64,000 nucleotides of DNA, taken from assembly GCA_947475245.1 (NCBI GenBank), contig CANJLW010000002.1, positions 305,358-369,357 of the forward strand, read 5' to 3'. Below, piece after piece: positions 34,025 to 43,350 of this stretch (positions are counted from its first letter, which is position 1; the number at the start of each line of letters is the position of its first letter). The notes beneath the pieces are model-generated. The model was not told where the DNA came from. It did no database searches and saw only the letters and a program-made list of their open reading frames with translations. Source of the stretch: Acetobacteraceae bacterium. Lineage in GTDB: Bacteria > Pseudomonadota > Alphaproteobacteria > Acetobacterales > Acetobacteraceae. The translations under genes were made by a program, and so were the position numbers.

Positions 34025-36226
34025 GTGACGACACTCCACGACCGGCCGTTGCGGCGGCCCATCCTGACCCTTCTGACCCTGTTTGCTCTTCTCGGCGGCT
34101 GCGACATGCCGGTCTATTTCGGCATCGAGGCAGCCCGCGCCGCCGGGATGAACGTGCCGCCGCTGGTCCGTCAGCCGACCTTTGGGGAGCCTGCCGCGGC
34201 AGTTGCCGCCGACGGAACGCAAGCCGCGGCCTCGGTGCGCCCGACCACATCGGGCAGCGTGATTTTCAGCCCGCCCGTGCCCAAACCCGCGGGGCCGGAC
34301 GACGTGGTGGGGCTTGCCCTCGACAATGCCGAGACGTCGCCGCCGCAATCCTTGACCTTCGGGCAGATTTTCGCCGTCGGGCAGGTGCCCAGGGGCATGA
34401 CCGTCGTCGCCACGATCGACGGGCGCGACGTGCCGACCCAGGCCGACGTGAAGACGACCCATCCCGACGGTTCGGCGCGTATGGCGGTGGTGACGGTCGT
34501 CGCGCCGGCCCCCGCCAACCTGATGCTCGTCAGGCGGCCCGTCACGCCGTCAACGGCAATCGATCTGGCCACCCTGGCGGATCGCGTCGACGTGACGGTG
34601 AATTTTCTGTTCCGCGACGATGGCGCCGCGAAGCCCGCCCGCTTCGATCTGTCGCGGTTACTGGCGGACGCCGCGCGCGCCAACAAAATTTCATACTGGC
34701 TGCGCGGCCCCTTGGTGACCGAAGGTCGGATCGAGGTGCCGGTCGTGGGGTCCATGCGCCTGACCGCCGACATTCGCGCCTATGCCGACGGTACGGTGCG
34801 CACCGATGTCCAGTTCAACAACGACATCGCCATGCAGCCGGTCGGCGGCAAGCTGATTTACGACGTCTCGATCGCGCAGGCCGGAGCGGTCGCGTTCGAA
34901 CAGGCCGGCGTGACGCACTACCAGTATCAAACCTGGCATCGGGAGGTATGGAACCGCCCCCCCCCGACGACGCACGTTGTTCACGACGTCCGCGCCCTGG
35001 CGCGCGCGGGGGCGGTCCATAATTACGACCTGACGACCGGGGTGAAAGCCGACATTCTCAACGGCCAGACCCGTCGCCTTGGCGGTCCGGGCTTCGGCAT
35101 TCTCGGCAACGCCGATGTGACGATGGGCATGGGAATGACCGGCGGCAGGCCGGATATCGGGCCGGTGACTCAGGCCAATTCGATCTGGCTGACGACGCAG
35201 CATCGCGACGCCGCGCGCTATGCGATCGCGCAGGCCGACGCCGCCGGCAGCATCCCGTGGCATTATTTTGAAACCGACGTCGGGACTTATGCCACCGTCG
35301 CGCGCCATCCCAAGCTTTGGCCGGACTACCGCGGCGGCCAATGGGATACCAAGGCGCTGACCCAGCGCCACGTCGCCGATCACAAATGGGAACCGGACAT
35401 CGCGCATCAGCCGGACCTGTCCTACGTCCCCTATATCCTGACCGGGACACGCTATCGCCTCGATCAACTCCACGCGCAGGCCACCGGTTCCATACTGGGG
35501 ATCTGGCCGACATCGCGCCAGGACGGGCGCGCGATCGTCACCTCCCGCATCGAACAGGTGCGCGGCCGAGCATGGGGGCTGCGGGTGGTGAATGAGTCGC
35601 TGTTCGTGTGCCCGGACGATTCGCCATTGCGACCGTACTTCGCGATGAGCGTGGCCAACAGCCTGGCGTATCTGGAAAGCGAGGCCAAGGAACTGACCAA
35701 GGGAGAGGCCTATGGTTGGTTTCGCTATGACACCGCGGCGGAACCCGGCGGCGGGCTGACATCCCCGTGGATGGACGATTTCCTCGCCAATACGCTGGCG
35801 CTGCTGGCATTGCAGGGCAATCGCGTCGCCGCCGACCTGGTGCGATGGACGTCCAATTTCCTGGTCGGGCGGTTCCTGGCGGAGGAACGGGGCTTTCATC
35901 CGCGCAACGCGACGTCCTATCGCATCGTCGTTTTTCCCACCCGCGCGGACGCGCCTTACATGACCTGGCGGGAAGTCGGTCAGCACACGATCGCCTTCGG
36001 CTTCGGGAAGGACGGCAGCGTCTGGGCGAACAACGACGGTGCTTATGTCGCCGGTGCGCGGGGCACCCTCGGCAGCATCGTTTCCGTCACCGGTTCGCCC
36101 GACGCGCGCAAGGCGTTGGATTGGCTGAACCGCAACGCGCCTTATGTCAGCCTCGATGCCCTGCGCGCCGGTCCGACCTGGAACATCGTTCCGCTCGATC
36201 AGGGGGAGCAGGCGACCCCGCGTTAG
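34025..36226 (+). CDS. large secreted lipoprotein of unknown function, possible alpha/alpha-toroid glycan-active domain
   Basis: A 733-residue protein starting with GTG at 34025, behind AAGGGAGC. The signal peptide ends in the lipobox LLGGC with Cys26, so it is probably a lipoprotein. Residues about 80-320 look like beta sandwich domains (VVATIDGRDVPTQADVKTTH, MRLTADIRAYADGTVRTDV). Residues about 400-680 are mostly helical with aromatic-rich motifs (AHQPDLSYVPYILTGTRYRL, SPWMDDFLANTLALLALQGN), as in toroidal polysaccharide lyases and rhamnogalacturonan-lyase-like proteins. No catalytic set can be named. A run of nine C lies inside the gene. Divergent from the YfgM-like gene across 137 nt. Confidence 0.6.
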   Translation: MTTLHDRPLRRPILTLLTLFALLGGCDMPVYFGIEAARAAGMNVPPLVRQPTFGEPAAAVAADGTQAAASVRPTTSGSVIFSPPVPKPAGPDDVVGLALDNAETSPPQSLTFGQIFAVGQVPRGMTVVATIDGRDVPTQADVKTTHPDGSARMAVVTVVAPAPANLMLVRRPVTPSTAIDLATLADRVDVTVNFLFRDDGAAKPARFDLSRLLADAARANKISYWLRGPLVTEGRIEVPVVGSMRLTADIRAYADGTVRTDVQFNNDIAMQPVGGKLIYDVSIAQAGAVAFEQAGVTHYQYQTWHREVWNRPPPTTHVVHDVRALARAGAVHNYDLTTGVKADILNGQTRRLGGPGFGILGNADVTMGMGMTGGRPDIGPVTQANSIWLTTQHRDAARYAIAQADAAGSIPWHYFETDVGTYATVARHPKLWPDYRGGQWDTKALTQRHVADHKWEPDIAHQPDLSYVPYILTGTRYRLDQLHAQATGSILGIWPTSRQDGRAIVTSRIEQVRGRAWGLRVVNESLFVCPDDSPLRPYFAMSVANSLAYLESEAKELTKGEAYGWFRYDTAAEPGGGLTSPWMDDFLANTLALLALQGNRVAADLVRWTSNFLVGRFLAEERGFHPRNATSYRIVVFPTRADAPYMTWREVGQHTIAFGFGKDGSVWANNDGAYVAGARGTLGSIVSVTGSPDARKALDWLNRNAPYVSLDALRAGPTWNIVPLDQGEQATPR
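34957..34965 (+). repeat. nine-base C homopolymer inside the lipoprotein gene
   Basis: Nine consecutive C residues encode part of NRPPPTT. Such tracts can slip during replication and would shift the frame of this surface lipoprotein. The frame is intact here through to the stop at 36226. Confidence 0.7.
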
Positions 36227-36310
36227 AGATTTCACGCCGGGGAGGTTGACGGCTTCGGAGAGGACGCCATTTTGGGCCACCTGCGATCCGCAGAGCTTTG
36301 GGAGGTTGCC

Positions 36311-36976
36311 ATGGGCAAAACGATCAATTTAACCGCCGCCGACGGACATACGTTCGCCGCTTACGTCGCCGGCCCGGAAAACGCGACCAAGGGTGTCGTC
36401 GTGGTGCAGGAGATTTTCGGCGCCAACCATCACATCCGCGATATGGCGGACCGCTTCGCCGCCCTGGGGTATGCCGTGGTTGCTCCGGCACTGTTCGACC
36501 GCACGGAGCGCGGCGTGGAACTCGGCTACACTGCCGACGATGTCGCCAAGGGCCGCGACTATCGCATGAAGCTGAGCGACGCGCAGGTAATGGCCGACAT
36601 CGAAGCCTCCGCCAATCATCTGGCCGGCAAGAAGCTGGGCATCGTCGGGTATTGCTTTGGCGGCACCGTGTCCTGGTGGGGCGCGACGCGCACCAACAAG
36701 TTCGCCGCGGCATCCTGCTGGTACGGCGGCGGCATCGCCGGCACGAAGGACGAGCGTCCGAACTGCGCTGTGCAGATGCACTTCGGCGAAAAAGACGCCT
36801 CCATCCCCATGAACGACGTCGATGCCATCCGCGCGGCTCAGCCGAAGGCCGACATCCATGTCTATATGGGCGCGCAGCACGGCTTCGGCTGCGATGAGCG
36901 CGGCAGCTTCAGCAAGCCCGACTACGAACTCGCGCAGGCGCGTACGGTTGTGTTCTTCAACGACCAACTGGCCTGA
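36311..36976 (+). CDS. dienelactone hydrolase family protein
   Basis: A 221-residue alpha/beta hydrolase, starting at the ATG at 36311 with GGGAGGTTGCC upstream; an in-frame start at 36272 has no such site. The catalytic triad of dienelactone hydrolase is readable: Cys115 in GYCFGG, Asp162 in GEKDASIP and His190 in AQHGFGCDERGSF. Glu34 in VQEIFG matches the glutamate that controls the cysteine. True carboxymethylenebutenolidase activity needs an aromatic pathway that is not seen here, so a related esterase role is equally possible. Convergent with the ligase gene across a strong terminator. Confidence 0.88.
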   Translation: MGKTINLTAADGHTFAAYVAGPENATKGVVVVQEIFGANHHIRDMADRFAALGYAVVAPALFDRTERGVELGYTADDVAKGRDYRMKLSDAQVMADIEASANHLAGKKLGIVGYCFGGTVSWWGATRTNKFAAASCWYGGGIAGTKDERPNCAVQMHFGEKDASIPMNDVDAIRAAQPKADIHVYMGAQHGFGCDERGSFSKPDYELAQARTVVFFNDQLA

Positions 36977-36982
36977 CCGGCT

Positions 36983-37014
36983 TTTCCCTCGGGGCGGTTC
37001 TGCCCCGAGGGAAA
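36983..37014. terminator. bidirectional rho-independent-like terminator
   Basis: A 13-bp perfect inverted repeat (TTTCCCTCGGGGC, loop GGTTCT, GCCCCGAGGGAAA) sits between the convergent dienelactone hydrolase gene and the ligase gene. The stem is flanked by T-rich bases on one strand and A-rich on the other, so it can serve both directions. Confidence 0.75.
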
Positions 37015-37030
37015 CCGATTGACGGCAAGC

Positions 37031-38422
37031 CTATCGATTGCGTCCCGGTAAAGCGGCGCCCGCGGTGCCGATGCGGCCGCCGATGGGTACCGCGCCCGGA
37101 TGGCCGGAGCCTTGCGCGCGCCAGCCCACGGTCGGCTTGGCCGCCTGGTTCTCGACCCGCCAGATATAGGCGTTCAGGCTGATCCCCATCGCGACGAAGT
37201 ACCAAAACATCGGCTGAAACGCGATGCCGACAAAGGCCCCGGCGCTGAGAAACACCGAGATGCCGACCAGCAGCGCATCCGCCAGATCGCCCGCCCAGGC
37301 CAGATCGGGGTCCTTGCGGGTCTTCTTCGAGATGCGGCGCATCGACGCCATGGTGCCGAGGGCGATCGTCAGGAACATGATCAACCCCGGCCAACCCTGC
37401 TCCCCCAAAACCTCAAAATAAATACTATGGAATGCTCGGCCGAATTCCGTGTAACCGCCGGGGTGTGCCGCGTTCGGCGGCAGGGTGACGCTGTTGATCA
37501 CATAGGAATTGAACCCGCCGCCGAGGGGGTGGGTCAGGGTGTATTCCAGCGTCCATTTCCAGACCAGGATACGCGTATAGGCGGAGTTTTCGTTTTGATA
37601 GTCCTGGATCGTCGAAATACGCGCCGACCAGGCGCCGGACATCAGATAGATGATCGCGGCCGCGCCGATCGCGATGATGATGCCGTAGATGAACTTGTTC
37701 TTCGAACGCAGGAACATGAAGAACGCCATGACGACCAGCCCGACCAGCGCGCTGCGCTGATAGGTTCCCACCGCGCAGACGGTCGCAAGGCCCGCCACGC
37801 CCCAATACGCCAACGGCATGAACCGGATCTTCGGCATCAGCAGGCTGTGCTTGGCCAGGAACAGCGCCAGCGGAACCGCCATCAGGCACACGGTGGACAG
37901 CAGCCCGCCTTCTGACAGGCCCGAGTTGCCCTGCGCCAATCCCAGATTGGTGCCGTAGCCGCCGCCCGAAATCAGGGTTTTGACCCCGAACGGCACGAAG
38001 TTCGCCGCCAGCGAGAAGACATAGGTCTGGGCAAAAGCCTCAATCTGAATGCGGGAGCGAATGACCAGCGGGACGAAGGCGGAAAAAACCAGGGACTTGA
38101 AGGCCCAGTCCCATTTCTCCCACCCAAACGACCCGGCCACGCCCCAGGTCATCGTCACCGTGACCCATACGGCCATCAGGACGTGCAGCGTGCTCATGGC
38201 ATTCGGTCGCGGCGGGTCGCGTCGATCCATCGCGAAATAGGCGCCGAACGCGCCGGCCCCCATGATCATCGCCACGGGAATCTGGTTCAGAACGATATAG
38301 GCGACGTCCTGCGGTCGGAACGTGTCCACCCACACATAGCCAAGCGCCAGCACGAACGGCGCCGATGTGCCGAGACCGAGGAACGAGACAAACAGGAAGA
38401 GCAGCCACAGGCTTCTCAGCAC
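37031..38422 (-). CDS. O-antigen ligase/polymerase-type membrane protein, exosortase-A-associated kind
   Basis: A 463-residue polytopic membrane protein with about ten hydrophobic helices. The N-terminal half (ALGYVWVDTFRPQDVAYIVL, then MAVWVTVTMTWG) resembles the DUF5935 part of putative O-glycosylation ligases linked to exosortase A systems. The C-terminal half has the Wzy_C-type periplasmic loop (TRILVWKWTLEYTLTHPLGG, FGRAFHSIYFEVLGEQGWPG), with the conserved Arg and His of glycan ligases. It would join lipid-linked glycans to an acceptor or polymerise an exopolysaccharide. No exosortase gene is in this window. A 57-residue ORF lies just upstream on the same strand. Confidence 0.8.
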   Translation of the reverse strand: MLRSLWLLFLFVSFLGLGTSAPFVLALGYVWVDTFRPQDVAYIVLNQIPVAMIMGAGAFGAYFAMDRRDPPRPNAMSTLHVLMAVWVTVTMTWGVAGSFGWEKWDWAFKSLVFSAFVPLVIRSRIQIEAFAQTYVFSLAANFVPFGVKTLISGGGYGTNLGLAQGNSGLSEGGLLSTVCLMAVPLALFLAKHSLLMPKIRFMPLAYWGVAGLATVCAVGTYQRSALVGLVVMAFFMFLRSKNKFIYGIIIAIGAAAIIYLMSGAWSARISTIQDYQNENSAYTRILVWKWTLEYTLTHPLGGGFNSYVINSVTLPPNAAHPGGYTEFGRAFHSIYFEVLGEQGWPGLIMFLTIALGTMASMRRISKKTRKDPDLAWAGDLADALLVGISVFLSAGAFVGIAFQPMFWYFVAMGISLNAYIWRVENQAAKPTVGWRAQGSGHPGAVPIGGRIGTAGAALPGRNR

Positions 38423-38466
38423 GGGGGATTATCTCTCGTTCCAGGCGCGGGCGCGTTCGGCCGGCG

Positions 38467-38640
38467 TCATCCGCGTTGCCAGGGCCGCAGGTTTTGCTTG
38501 CCGCGTCCCTTGACCGCCGGCGGTTCCGTGACGGTCGATTTGCGCTGAAACCAGGGGATGATGCGATCGAGTTGAACAGCGCGCACGATCACGAACAACA
38601 TGATCAGGGAACTGAACATGATCCCGCCAAGATCGAGCAT
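38467..38640 (-). CDS. 57-residue single-span membrane protein, unrecognised
   Basis: A short ORF with a near-perfect ribosome site (AAGGAGGTCTGA directly before ATG). The product begins MLDLGGIMFSSLIMLFVIVR (residues 1-20), a likely membrane helix, and ends in a basic cytoplasmic tail (RGKQNLRPWQRG). It lies 44 nt upstream of the ligase gene and downstream of mtnP, all on the minus strand. The strong ribosome site, good composition and location argue that it is real. It could be a small accessory subunit of the ligase; no family is known to me. Confidence 0.65.
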   Translation of the reverse strand: MLDLGGIMFSSLIMLFVIVRAVQLDRIIPWFQRKSTVTEPPAVKGRGKQNLRPWQRG

Positions 38641-38707
38641 TCAGACCTCCTTATGCGCGCCGCGGCGGATCGGAAAGTCGCTCCTCATCCGCGATCGCCG
38701 GAGCGAT

Positions 38708-39580
38708 CTATAGGACGCGTCCGGCGACAGCGTCCAGCTTTGCGAGCAGGCGTGGGTCGCGCGCGGTCGGCGCGGTGATGATTGCGGTGTCCAGCGCGTG
38801 GTCGCAGCCGAGCGGACAGGCGTGACGCGCGCCGCCGCCGATCGCCGGGACGGTCCGGCGCACGACATTGCGGGCGTTGTCGGCGTTTGCCGTCATGATC
38901 TTCACCACGGCTTCGACGGTCACATGGTCGTGATCCGGATGCCAGCAGTCGAAATCCGTCACCATCGCCACGGTCGCGTAGCAAATCTCGGCTTCGCGCG
39001 CGAGTTTGGCTTCCGGCATGTTGGTCATGCCGATGACGCTGCATCCCCAGCTGCGATACAGCTCGCTTTCCGCTTTCGTGGAGAACTGCGGCCCTTCCAT
39101 GACAAGGTAGGTGCCGCCGCGCGTGGTCGGCAATCCGACGGTGCGGCAGGCGGCTTCCAGGCTGTCGCCCAGCCGGCCGCAGACGGGATGCGCCATCGAC
39201 ACATGGGCGACGACGCCGTCGCCGAAGAAGCTTTTTTCACGCGCGAAGCTGCGGTCGATGAACTGATCGACGATCACGAAATGTCCGGGCGGCAGCTCCG
39301 CCTTAAGGCTGCCGACGGCGGACAATGACACGATGTCGGTGACGCCGGACCGCTTCATCGCGTCGATATTCGCGCGATAGTTCAGATGGGTAGGGGATGT
39401 CGGGTGGCCTCGGCCATGGCGCGGCAGGAACACGCAGCGCACGCCGGACAGGCGCCCGAAAAGCAGGGAGTCCGACGGCATGCCCCACGGTGTGGGAACC
39501 TGCCGCCAGACTTTGTCTTCAAGCCCGTCGATATCGTAAAGGCCGGAGCCGCCGATGATGCCGATAACGGGCTCGGTCAT
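38708..39580 (-). CDS. mtnP: S-methyl-5'-thioadenosine phosphorylase
   Basis: Cleaves methylthioadenosine to adenine and methylthioribose-1-phosphate in methionine and purine salvage. The 290 residues show the nucleoside phosphorylase family 2 marks GIIGGSGLYDIDGLED (8-23), FLPRHGRGHPTSPTHLNYRA, the substrate-binding VMEGPQFSTKAESELYRSWG and IGMTNMPEAKLAREAEICYA, with the aspartate pair in VTDFDCWHPDHDHVT. The start follows the cytochrome c1 stop after 3 nt, so it is transcribed with petABC. Confidence 0.94.
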   Translation of the reverse strand: MTEPVIGIIGGSGLYDIDGLEDKVWRQVPTPWGMPSDSLLFGRLSGVRCVFLPRHGRGHPTSPTHLNYRANIDAMKRSGVTDIVSLSAVGSLKAELPPGHFVIVDQFIDRSFAREKSFFGDGVVAHVSMAHPVCGRLGDSLEAACRTVGLPTTRGGTYLVMEGPQFSTKAESELYRSWGCSVIGMTNMPEAKLAREAEICYATVAMVTDFDCWHPDHDHVTVEAVVKIMTANADNARNVVRRTVPAIGGGARHACPLGCDHALDTAIITAPTARDPRLLAKLDAVAGRVL

Positions 39581-39583
39581 GGT

Positions 39584-40351
39584 TTAGTGAACGTCCGCCC
39601 AGATCTTACGCTTCACGGCGTAGGTCAGGCCGGTCATCAGGATCAGGAACAGCACGATCCGGACGCCCATCTGCTTCCGTTCGACCATTTCCGGGTTTGC
39701 GGCCCAGGTCAGGAACATCACGAGGTCGCGCGACATTTGCTCGACGCTGGCGGACGTGCCGTCGGCGAAGGTCACCTGACCGTCGCTGAGCGGCTTCGGC
39801 ATCGCGATCTGATGGCCCGGGAAGTACTTGTTGTAGTTCATCCCGTCCTGCATCGCGAACTTGGCCGGCGGTTCGGCGTAACCGGTCAGCAGCGCGAAGA
39901 TATAGTCGTATTCGCCTTCGCGGGCGTTGACGATCAGCGACAGATCGGGCGGCAGGGCACCGCCGTTAGCCGCACGCGCCGCGTTGTCGTTCGGGAACGG
40001 AGAGCGGAACTTGCTCGCCGGTGTTCCCTTGCCTTCTTTCGGCGCGCCCTGGTCATCGATGCCCATGGGCACGGTGACGTTGGACGCGATCGCCTTGATC
40101 TGCTCCGGGCTGAAGCCGATCCCCGCGAGGTCGCGGTAATGCAGCAGCCGCATCGAGTGGCAGTTGGCGCAGACCTCGGAATAGACCTGGAACCCGCGTT
40201 GCGCGGATGCCAGGTCGTAGGTGCCGAACACCGAGCCAAACGACCACTTCTGAGCCGGCGGATGAGGAGCTTCTTCCGACGCCAGGACCGGCGCGGCGAG
40301 CAGGCCGGCGGCGAAGATGCCGGCCATCAGGGAACGCAGCGCGCGCATCAC
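39584..40351 (-). CDS. petC: cytochrome c1 of the cytochrome bc1 complex
   Basis: Membrane-anchored heme c protein that passes electrons from the Rieske centre to soluble cytochrome c. 255 residues with an N-terminal export signal ([17 protein letters not shown]), heme-binding CANCH (61-65), the region around the distal Met ligand ([12 protein letters not shown]) and a C-terminal anchor helix ([17 protein letters not shown]) followed by a basic end. The start overlaps the cytochrome b stop as ATGA. The order petA-petB-petC is standard. Confidence 0.96.
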   Translation of the reverse strand: MMRALRSLMAGIFAAGLLAAPVLASEEAPHPPAQKWSFGSVFGTYDLASAQRGFQVYSEVCANCHSMRLLHYRDLAGIGFSPEQIKAIASNVTVPMGIDDQGAPKEGKGTPASKFRSPFPNDNAARAANGGALPPDLSLIVNAREGEYDYIFALLTGYAEPPAKFAMQDGMNYNKYFPGHQIAMPKPLSDGQVTFADGTSASVEQMSRDLVMFLTWAANPEMVERKQMGVRIVLFLILMTGLTYAVKRKIWADVH

Positions 40352-41622
40352 GCTTTCTCCATCGGCTTGGTAGTGGCTCCGGAAGGCAGCGGACCGCCGC
40401 CGCGTCCGCCGGTCACGGGTTGGCTGATGCTTTCCGGCAGCGCCAGCGGGCGTTCAAGCTTGCCCAGCAGCGGCAGGATCACCAGGAAGTGCAGGAAATA
40501 ATACAGCGTGCAGACGCGGCTGAGGATGACCCACACGCCTTCCGGCTTATGGGCGCCGCAGACGCCGAGACCGATGAACGCCGCGACCCAAACCCAGATC
40601 AACTGACGATAGATCGGGCGGAAGCGGGCGCTGCGCACGCGGGACGTATCGAGCCAGGGCAGCACGAACAGCACCAGGATCGACGCGAACATCAGGCAGA
40701 CGCCCAGCAGCTTGTTCGGGACCGATCGCAGAATGGCGTAGTAGGGCAGGAAGTACCATTCGGGCACGATATCGGCCGGTGTCTGCAGCGGATTGGCCGG
40801 TATGAAGTTGTTCGGATCGCCCAGGAAGTTCGGCGCGAAGAATACCAGGATCGCGAACACGATCAGGTAGACGCACATCCCGACGCTGTCCTTGATCGTG
40901 TAGTACGGATGGAACGGCAGCGTGTCCTGCGGGGTTTTCACGTCGATGCCCAGCGGGTTGTTGGACCCGACGACATGCAGCGCGGCGATATGCAGGAAGA
41001 CGACGCCGATCAGCACGAACGGCAGCAGGTAATGCAGCGCGAAGAACCGGTTCAGCGTGGGGTTGTCGACGCTGAACCCGCCCCAGAGCAGGGTGACGAT
41101 CTTCGGACCGACGACGGGGAAGGCCGAGAACAGGTTGGTGATGACGGTCGCGCCCCAATAGGACATCTGGCCCCAGGGCAGCACGTAGCCCATGAACGCC
41201 GTCGCCATCATCAGCAGCAGGATGACCACGCCCATCATCCACAGCAGCTCCCGCGGGGACTTGTACGACCCGTAGTAGAGCCCGCGGAAAATATGAATGT
41301 AGGTGACGATGAAGAACATCGACGCGCCGTTCTGGTGAACGTAGCGGATCAGCCAGCCATAGTTCACGTCCCGCATGATGTGCTGGACGCTGTCGAACGC
41401 GAGTTCGGAGTTCGGCTGGTAGTTCATCGCCAGGAAGATTCCGGTCGCGATCATGATCATCAAATTGACCATGGCGAGCGCGCCGAAGTTCCAGAAATAG
41501 TTGAAGTTCTTGGGAGTCGGGAAAACCCCGTACTCCTTTTGCAGCATCGTGAAAACAGGCAGACGAGTGTCGATCCAGTTAATCACCGGATTGGCGAACT
41601 CGCTTTTGTGGAGACCGGCCAT
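40348..41622 (-). CDS. petB: cytochrome b of the cytochrome bc1 complex
   Basis: A 424-residue membrane protein with eight helices carrying the two b hemes and the quinone sites. The start is the ATG at 41622 ([20 protein letters not shown]); the frame runs open further upstream without similarity. Recognisable parts are [60 protein letters not shown] and the Qo-site [14 protein letters not shown], whose Pro-Glu-Trp-Tyr motif is diagnostic. The C-terminal Gly/Pro-rich tail is an ordinary extension. Confidence 0.97.
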   Translation of the reverse strand: MAGLHKSEFANPVINWIDTRLPVFTMLQKEYGVFPTPKNFNYFWNFGALAMVNLMIMIATGIFLAMNYQPNSELAFDSVQHIMRDVNYGWLIRYVHQNGASMFFIVTYIHIFRGLYYGSYKSPRELLWMMGVVILLLMMATAFMGYVLPWGQMSYWGATVITNLFSAFPVVGPKIVTLLWGGFSVDNPTLNRFFALHYLLPFVLIGVVFLHIAALHVVGSNNPLGIDVKTPQDTLPFHPYYTIKDSVGMCVYLIVFAILVFFAPNFLGDPNNFIPANPLQTPADIVPEWYFLPYYAILRSVPNKLLGVCLMFASILVLFVLPWLDTSRVRSARFRPIYRQLIWVWVAAFIGLGVCGAHKPEGVWVILSRVCTLYYFLHFLVILPLLGKLERPLALPESISQPVTGGRGGGPLPSGATTKPMEKA

Positions 41623-41654
41623 GGTGGGTTCCCTATCGGGCAGGCGGCTGAAGC

Positions 41655-42221
41655 TCAGCCGATCTTGATCTTCGTGTTCGATTCGAACGCATAGGGCGGG
41701 ACGGGCAGATTGGTCGGCGCCGGTCCTTTGCGAATGCGGCCCGACGTATCGTACTGGCTGCCGTGGCAGGGGCAAAACCAGCCGCCCCATTCGCCGCGCA
41801 TATCCGTCGTCTTGTTCCCCAGCGGGATGCAGCCCAGATGCGTGCAGATGCCGATCACCACGATCCATTCGGGATGTCCGGGCTTGACACGTGCCTTATC
41901 GGCCTGCGGATCGTTCAGCTGGGACAGCGGAACGGCATCCGCTTCCTTGGCTTCTTCCGCCGAACGGTGACGCACGAAAATCGGCTTGCCCTGCCACATC
42001 ACGGTGATGCCCTGGCCGACCGCGATCGGCGCCAGGTCGACATCGATCGAGGACAACGCCAACACATCCTTCGCCGGGTTCATCGAATCGATCAGTGGCC
42101 ATGCAATGGCGCCACCGAGGATCGCGGCGCCGGCGCCGGTGATCAGTTGGAGGAGGTCGCGTTTCGTGACATCGGCCGAGTGGCCGTGGTGGGTATTGGT
42201 CGCGGCGGGCGAATCAGCCAT
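41655..42221 (-). CDS. petA: Rieske iron-sulfur subunit of the cytochrome bc1 complex
   Basis: A 188-residue protein starting at the ATG at 42221, with GAGGGGAAG upstream. One N-terminal helix (about 25-44, [20 protein letters not shown]) anchors it. The 2Fe-2S cluster ligands are in CTHLGC (126-131) and CPCHGS (150-155), giving two Cys and two His plus the disulfide Cys pair. The insertion around residues 85-115 is typical of the bacterial bc1 form. It is the first gene of petABC; the promoter must lie in the 217-nt gap before hemF. Confidence 0.96.
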   Translation of the reverse strand: MADSPAATNTHHGHSADVTKRDLLQLITGAGAAILGGAIAWPLIDSMNPAKDVLALSSIDVDLAPIAVGQGITVMWQGKPIFVRHRSAEEAKEADAVPLSQLNDPQADKARVKPGHPEWIVVIGICTHLGCIPLGNKTTDMRGEWGGWFCPCHGSQYDTSGRIRKGPAPTNLPVPPYAFESNTKIKIG

Positions 42222-42237
42222 CTTCCCCTCGTTCTCC

Positions 42238-42298
42238 CCATCCGGCCCTGCCGGATGGTCGATTGCCGGTTGCAAGTCAGACGCGGCGCGCGTCTGAC
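42238..42298. other. two adjacent perfect inverted repeats in the petA-hemF gap
   Basis: The divergent petA-hemF gap holds a 9-bp inverted repeat (CCATCCGGC, loop CCT; 42238-42258) and a 10-bp one (GTCAGACGCG, loop GCG; 42276-42298). Both lie in the petA leader direction. They could be operators for a regulator responding to redox or iron, or hairpins in the petA mRNA. Neither has a T-run, and no known operator consensus was recognised. Confidence 0.4.
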
Positions 42299-42438
42299 CA
42301 CGGAACAGCCCTTTGGCTGCCCCGGATTTCTATTGAAGGCGGAAGCACTGTAGGACCGTGTCTCGTTTCCGGCAACACACCCCCACCTCCATCTTACGGG
42401 ATGCCGCTACCCCGACAGCGCGCAAGGAACAAGCCCCG

Positions 42439-43344
42439 ATGACGTCAAATCCCAACGAAACCGATAAAACGATTGCCCACGAGGCATTGAAACCCGCCGC
42501 CAGGGCCTGGTTCGAAAGCCTGCGCGACCGGCTCTGCGCCGCCTTCGAGGCGATCGAGGACAGCGCCGACATCCCGCCGACCGATCGCGCGCCCGGACGG
42601 TTTCAACGCTCCGCCTGGAAACGCCCCACCGAAGACGGCTCCGACGGCGGCGGTGGCGTCATGAGTGTCATGCGTGGACGGGTGTTCGAAAAAGTCGGCG
42701 TCAACGTGTCCACCGTCGCCGGCGAATTCAGCCCGGAATTCCGCGCCCAAATCCCCGGCGCGGCGGAAGACCCCCGATTCTGGGCCTGCGGCGTCAGCCT
42801 CGTCGCCCATATGCAAAGCCCGCTTGTCCCGGCGGCGCATTTCAACACACGCATGCTGGTCACGACCAAGGGCTGGTTCGGCGGCGGCGGCGATCTGACC
42901 CCGATGCGACTCGACACGCCGCAGGCCCTGGAAGACGCCGCCGACTTTCACGCCACATTCAAGGCCGCCTGCGACCGGCACGATCCCACGTACTACCCAA
43001 CCTTCAAGGCGTGGTGCGATCGCTACTTCTTCCTGCCCCACCGCAACGAACCGCGCGGCGCGGGCGGAATTTTTTTCGACCAACATTTCACCGGCGACGC
43101 CGATCGCGATTTCGCCTTCGTGCGCGACGTGGGGGACGCCTTCCTGGAAGCCTTCCCGCGCATCGTCCGCCGGCGCATGAGCCAGGCCTGGACCCCAGAG
43201 GAACGCGAACACCAACTGATCCGGCGCGGACGCTACGTCGAATTCAACCTCATCCATGATCGCGGCACGCTGTTCGGCCTGAAAACCGGCGGCAACGTCG
43301 AAGCGATCCTCATGAGCATGCCGCCCGAGGTGAAGTGGCCCTGA
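42439..43344 (+). CDS. hemF: oxygen-dependent coproporphyrinogen III oxidase
   Basis: Converts coproporphyrinogen III to protoporphyrinogen IX with oxygen during heme synthesis. 301 residues from the ATG at 42439, which has AAGGAA upstream; the frame is open from 42358. Family motifs: [53 protein letters not shown] and [20 protein letters not shown]. It ends shortly after [12 protein letters not shown], about 20 residues earlier than the E. coli enzyme. It lies divergent from the cytochrome bc1 genes, which need heme. Confidence 0.94.
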   Translation: MTSNPNETDKTIAHEALKPAARAWFESLRDRLCAAFEAIEDSADIPPTDRAPGRFQRSAWKRPTEDGSDGGGGVMSVMRGRVFEKVGVNVSTVAGEFSPEFRAQIPGAAEDPRFWACGVSLVAHMQSPLVPAAHFNTRMLVTTKGWFGGGGDLTPMRLDTPQALEDAADFHATFKAACDRHDPTYYPTFKAWCDRYFFLPHRNEPRGAGGIFFDQHFTGDADRDFAFVRDVGDAFLEAFPRIVRRRMSQAWTPEEREHQLIRRGRYVEFNLIHDRGTLFGLKTGGNVEAILMSMPPEVKWP

Positions 43345-43350
43345 CCCCCC

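Noticed and set aside
34691..36280. 529-codon minus-strand frame opposite the unknown lipoprotein
   Set aside because: The translation shows no domain or signal, while the + strand frame has a lipobox and a ribosome site; treated as antisense shadow.
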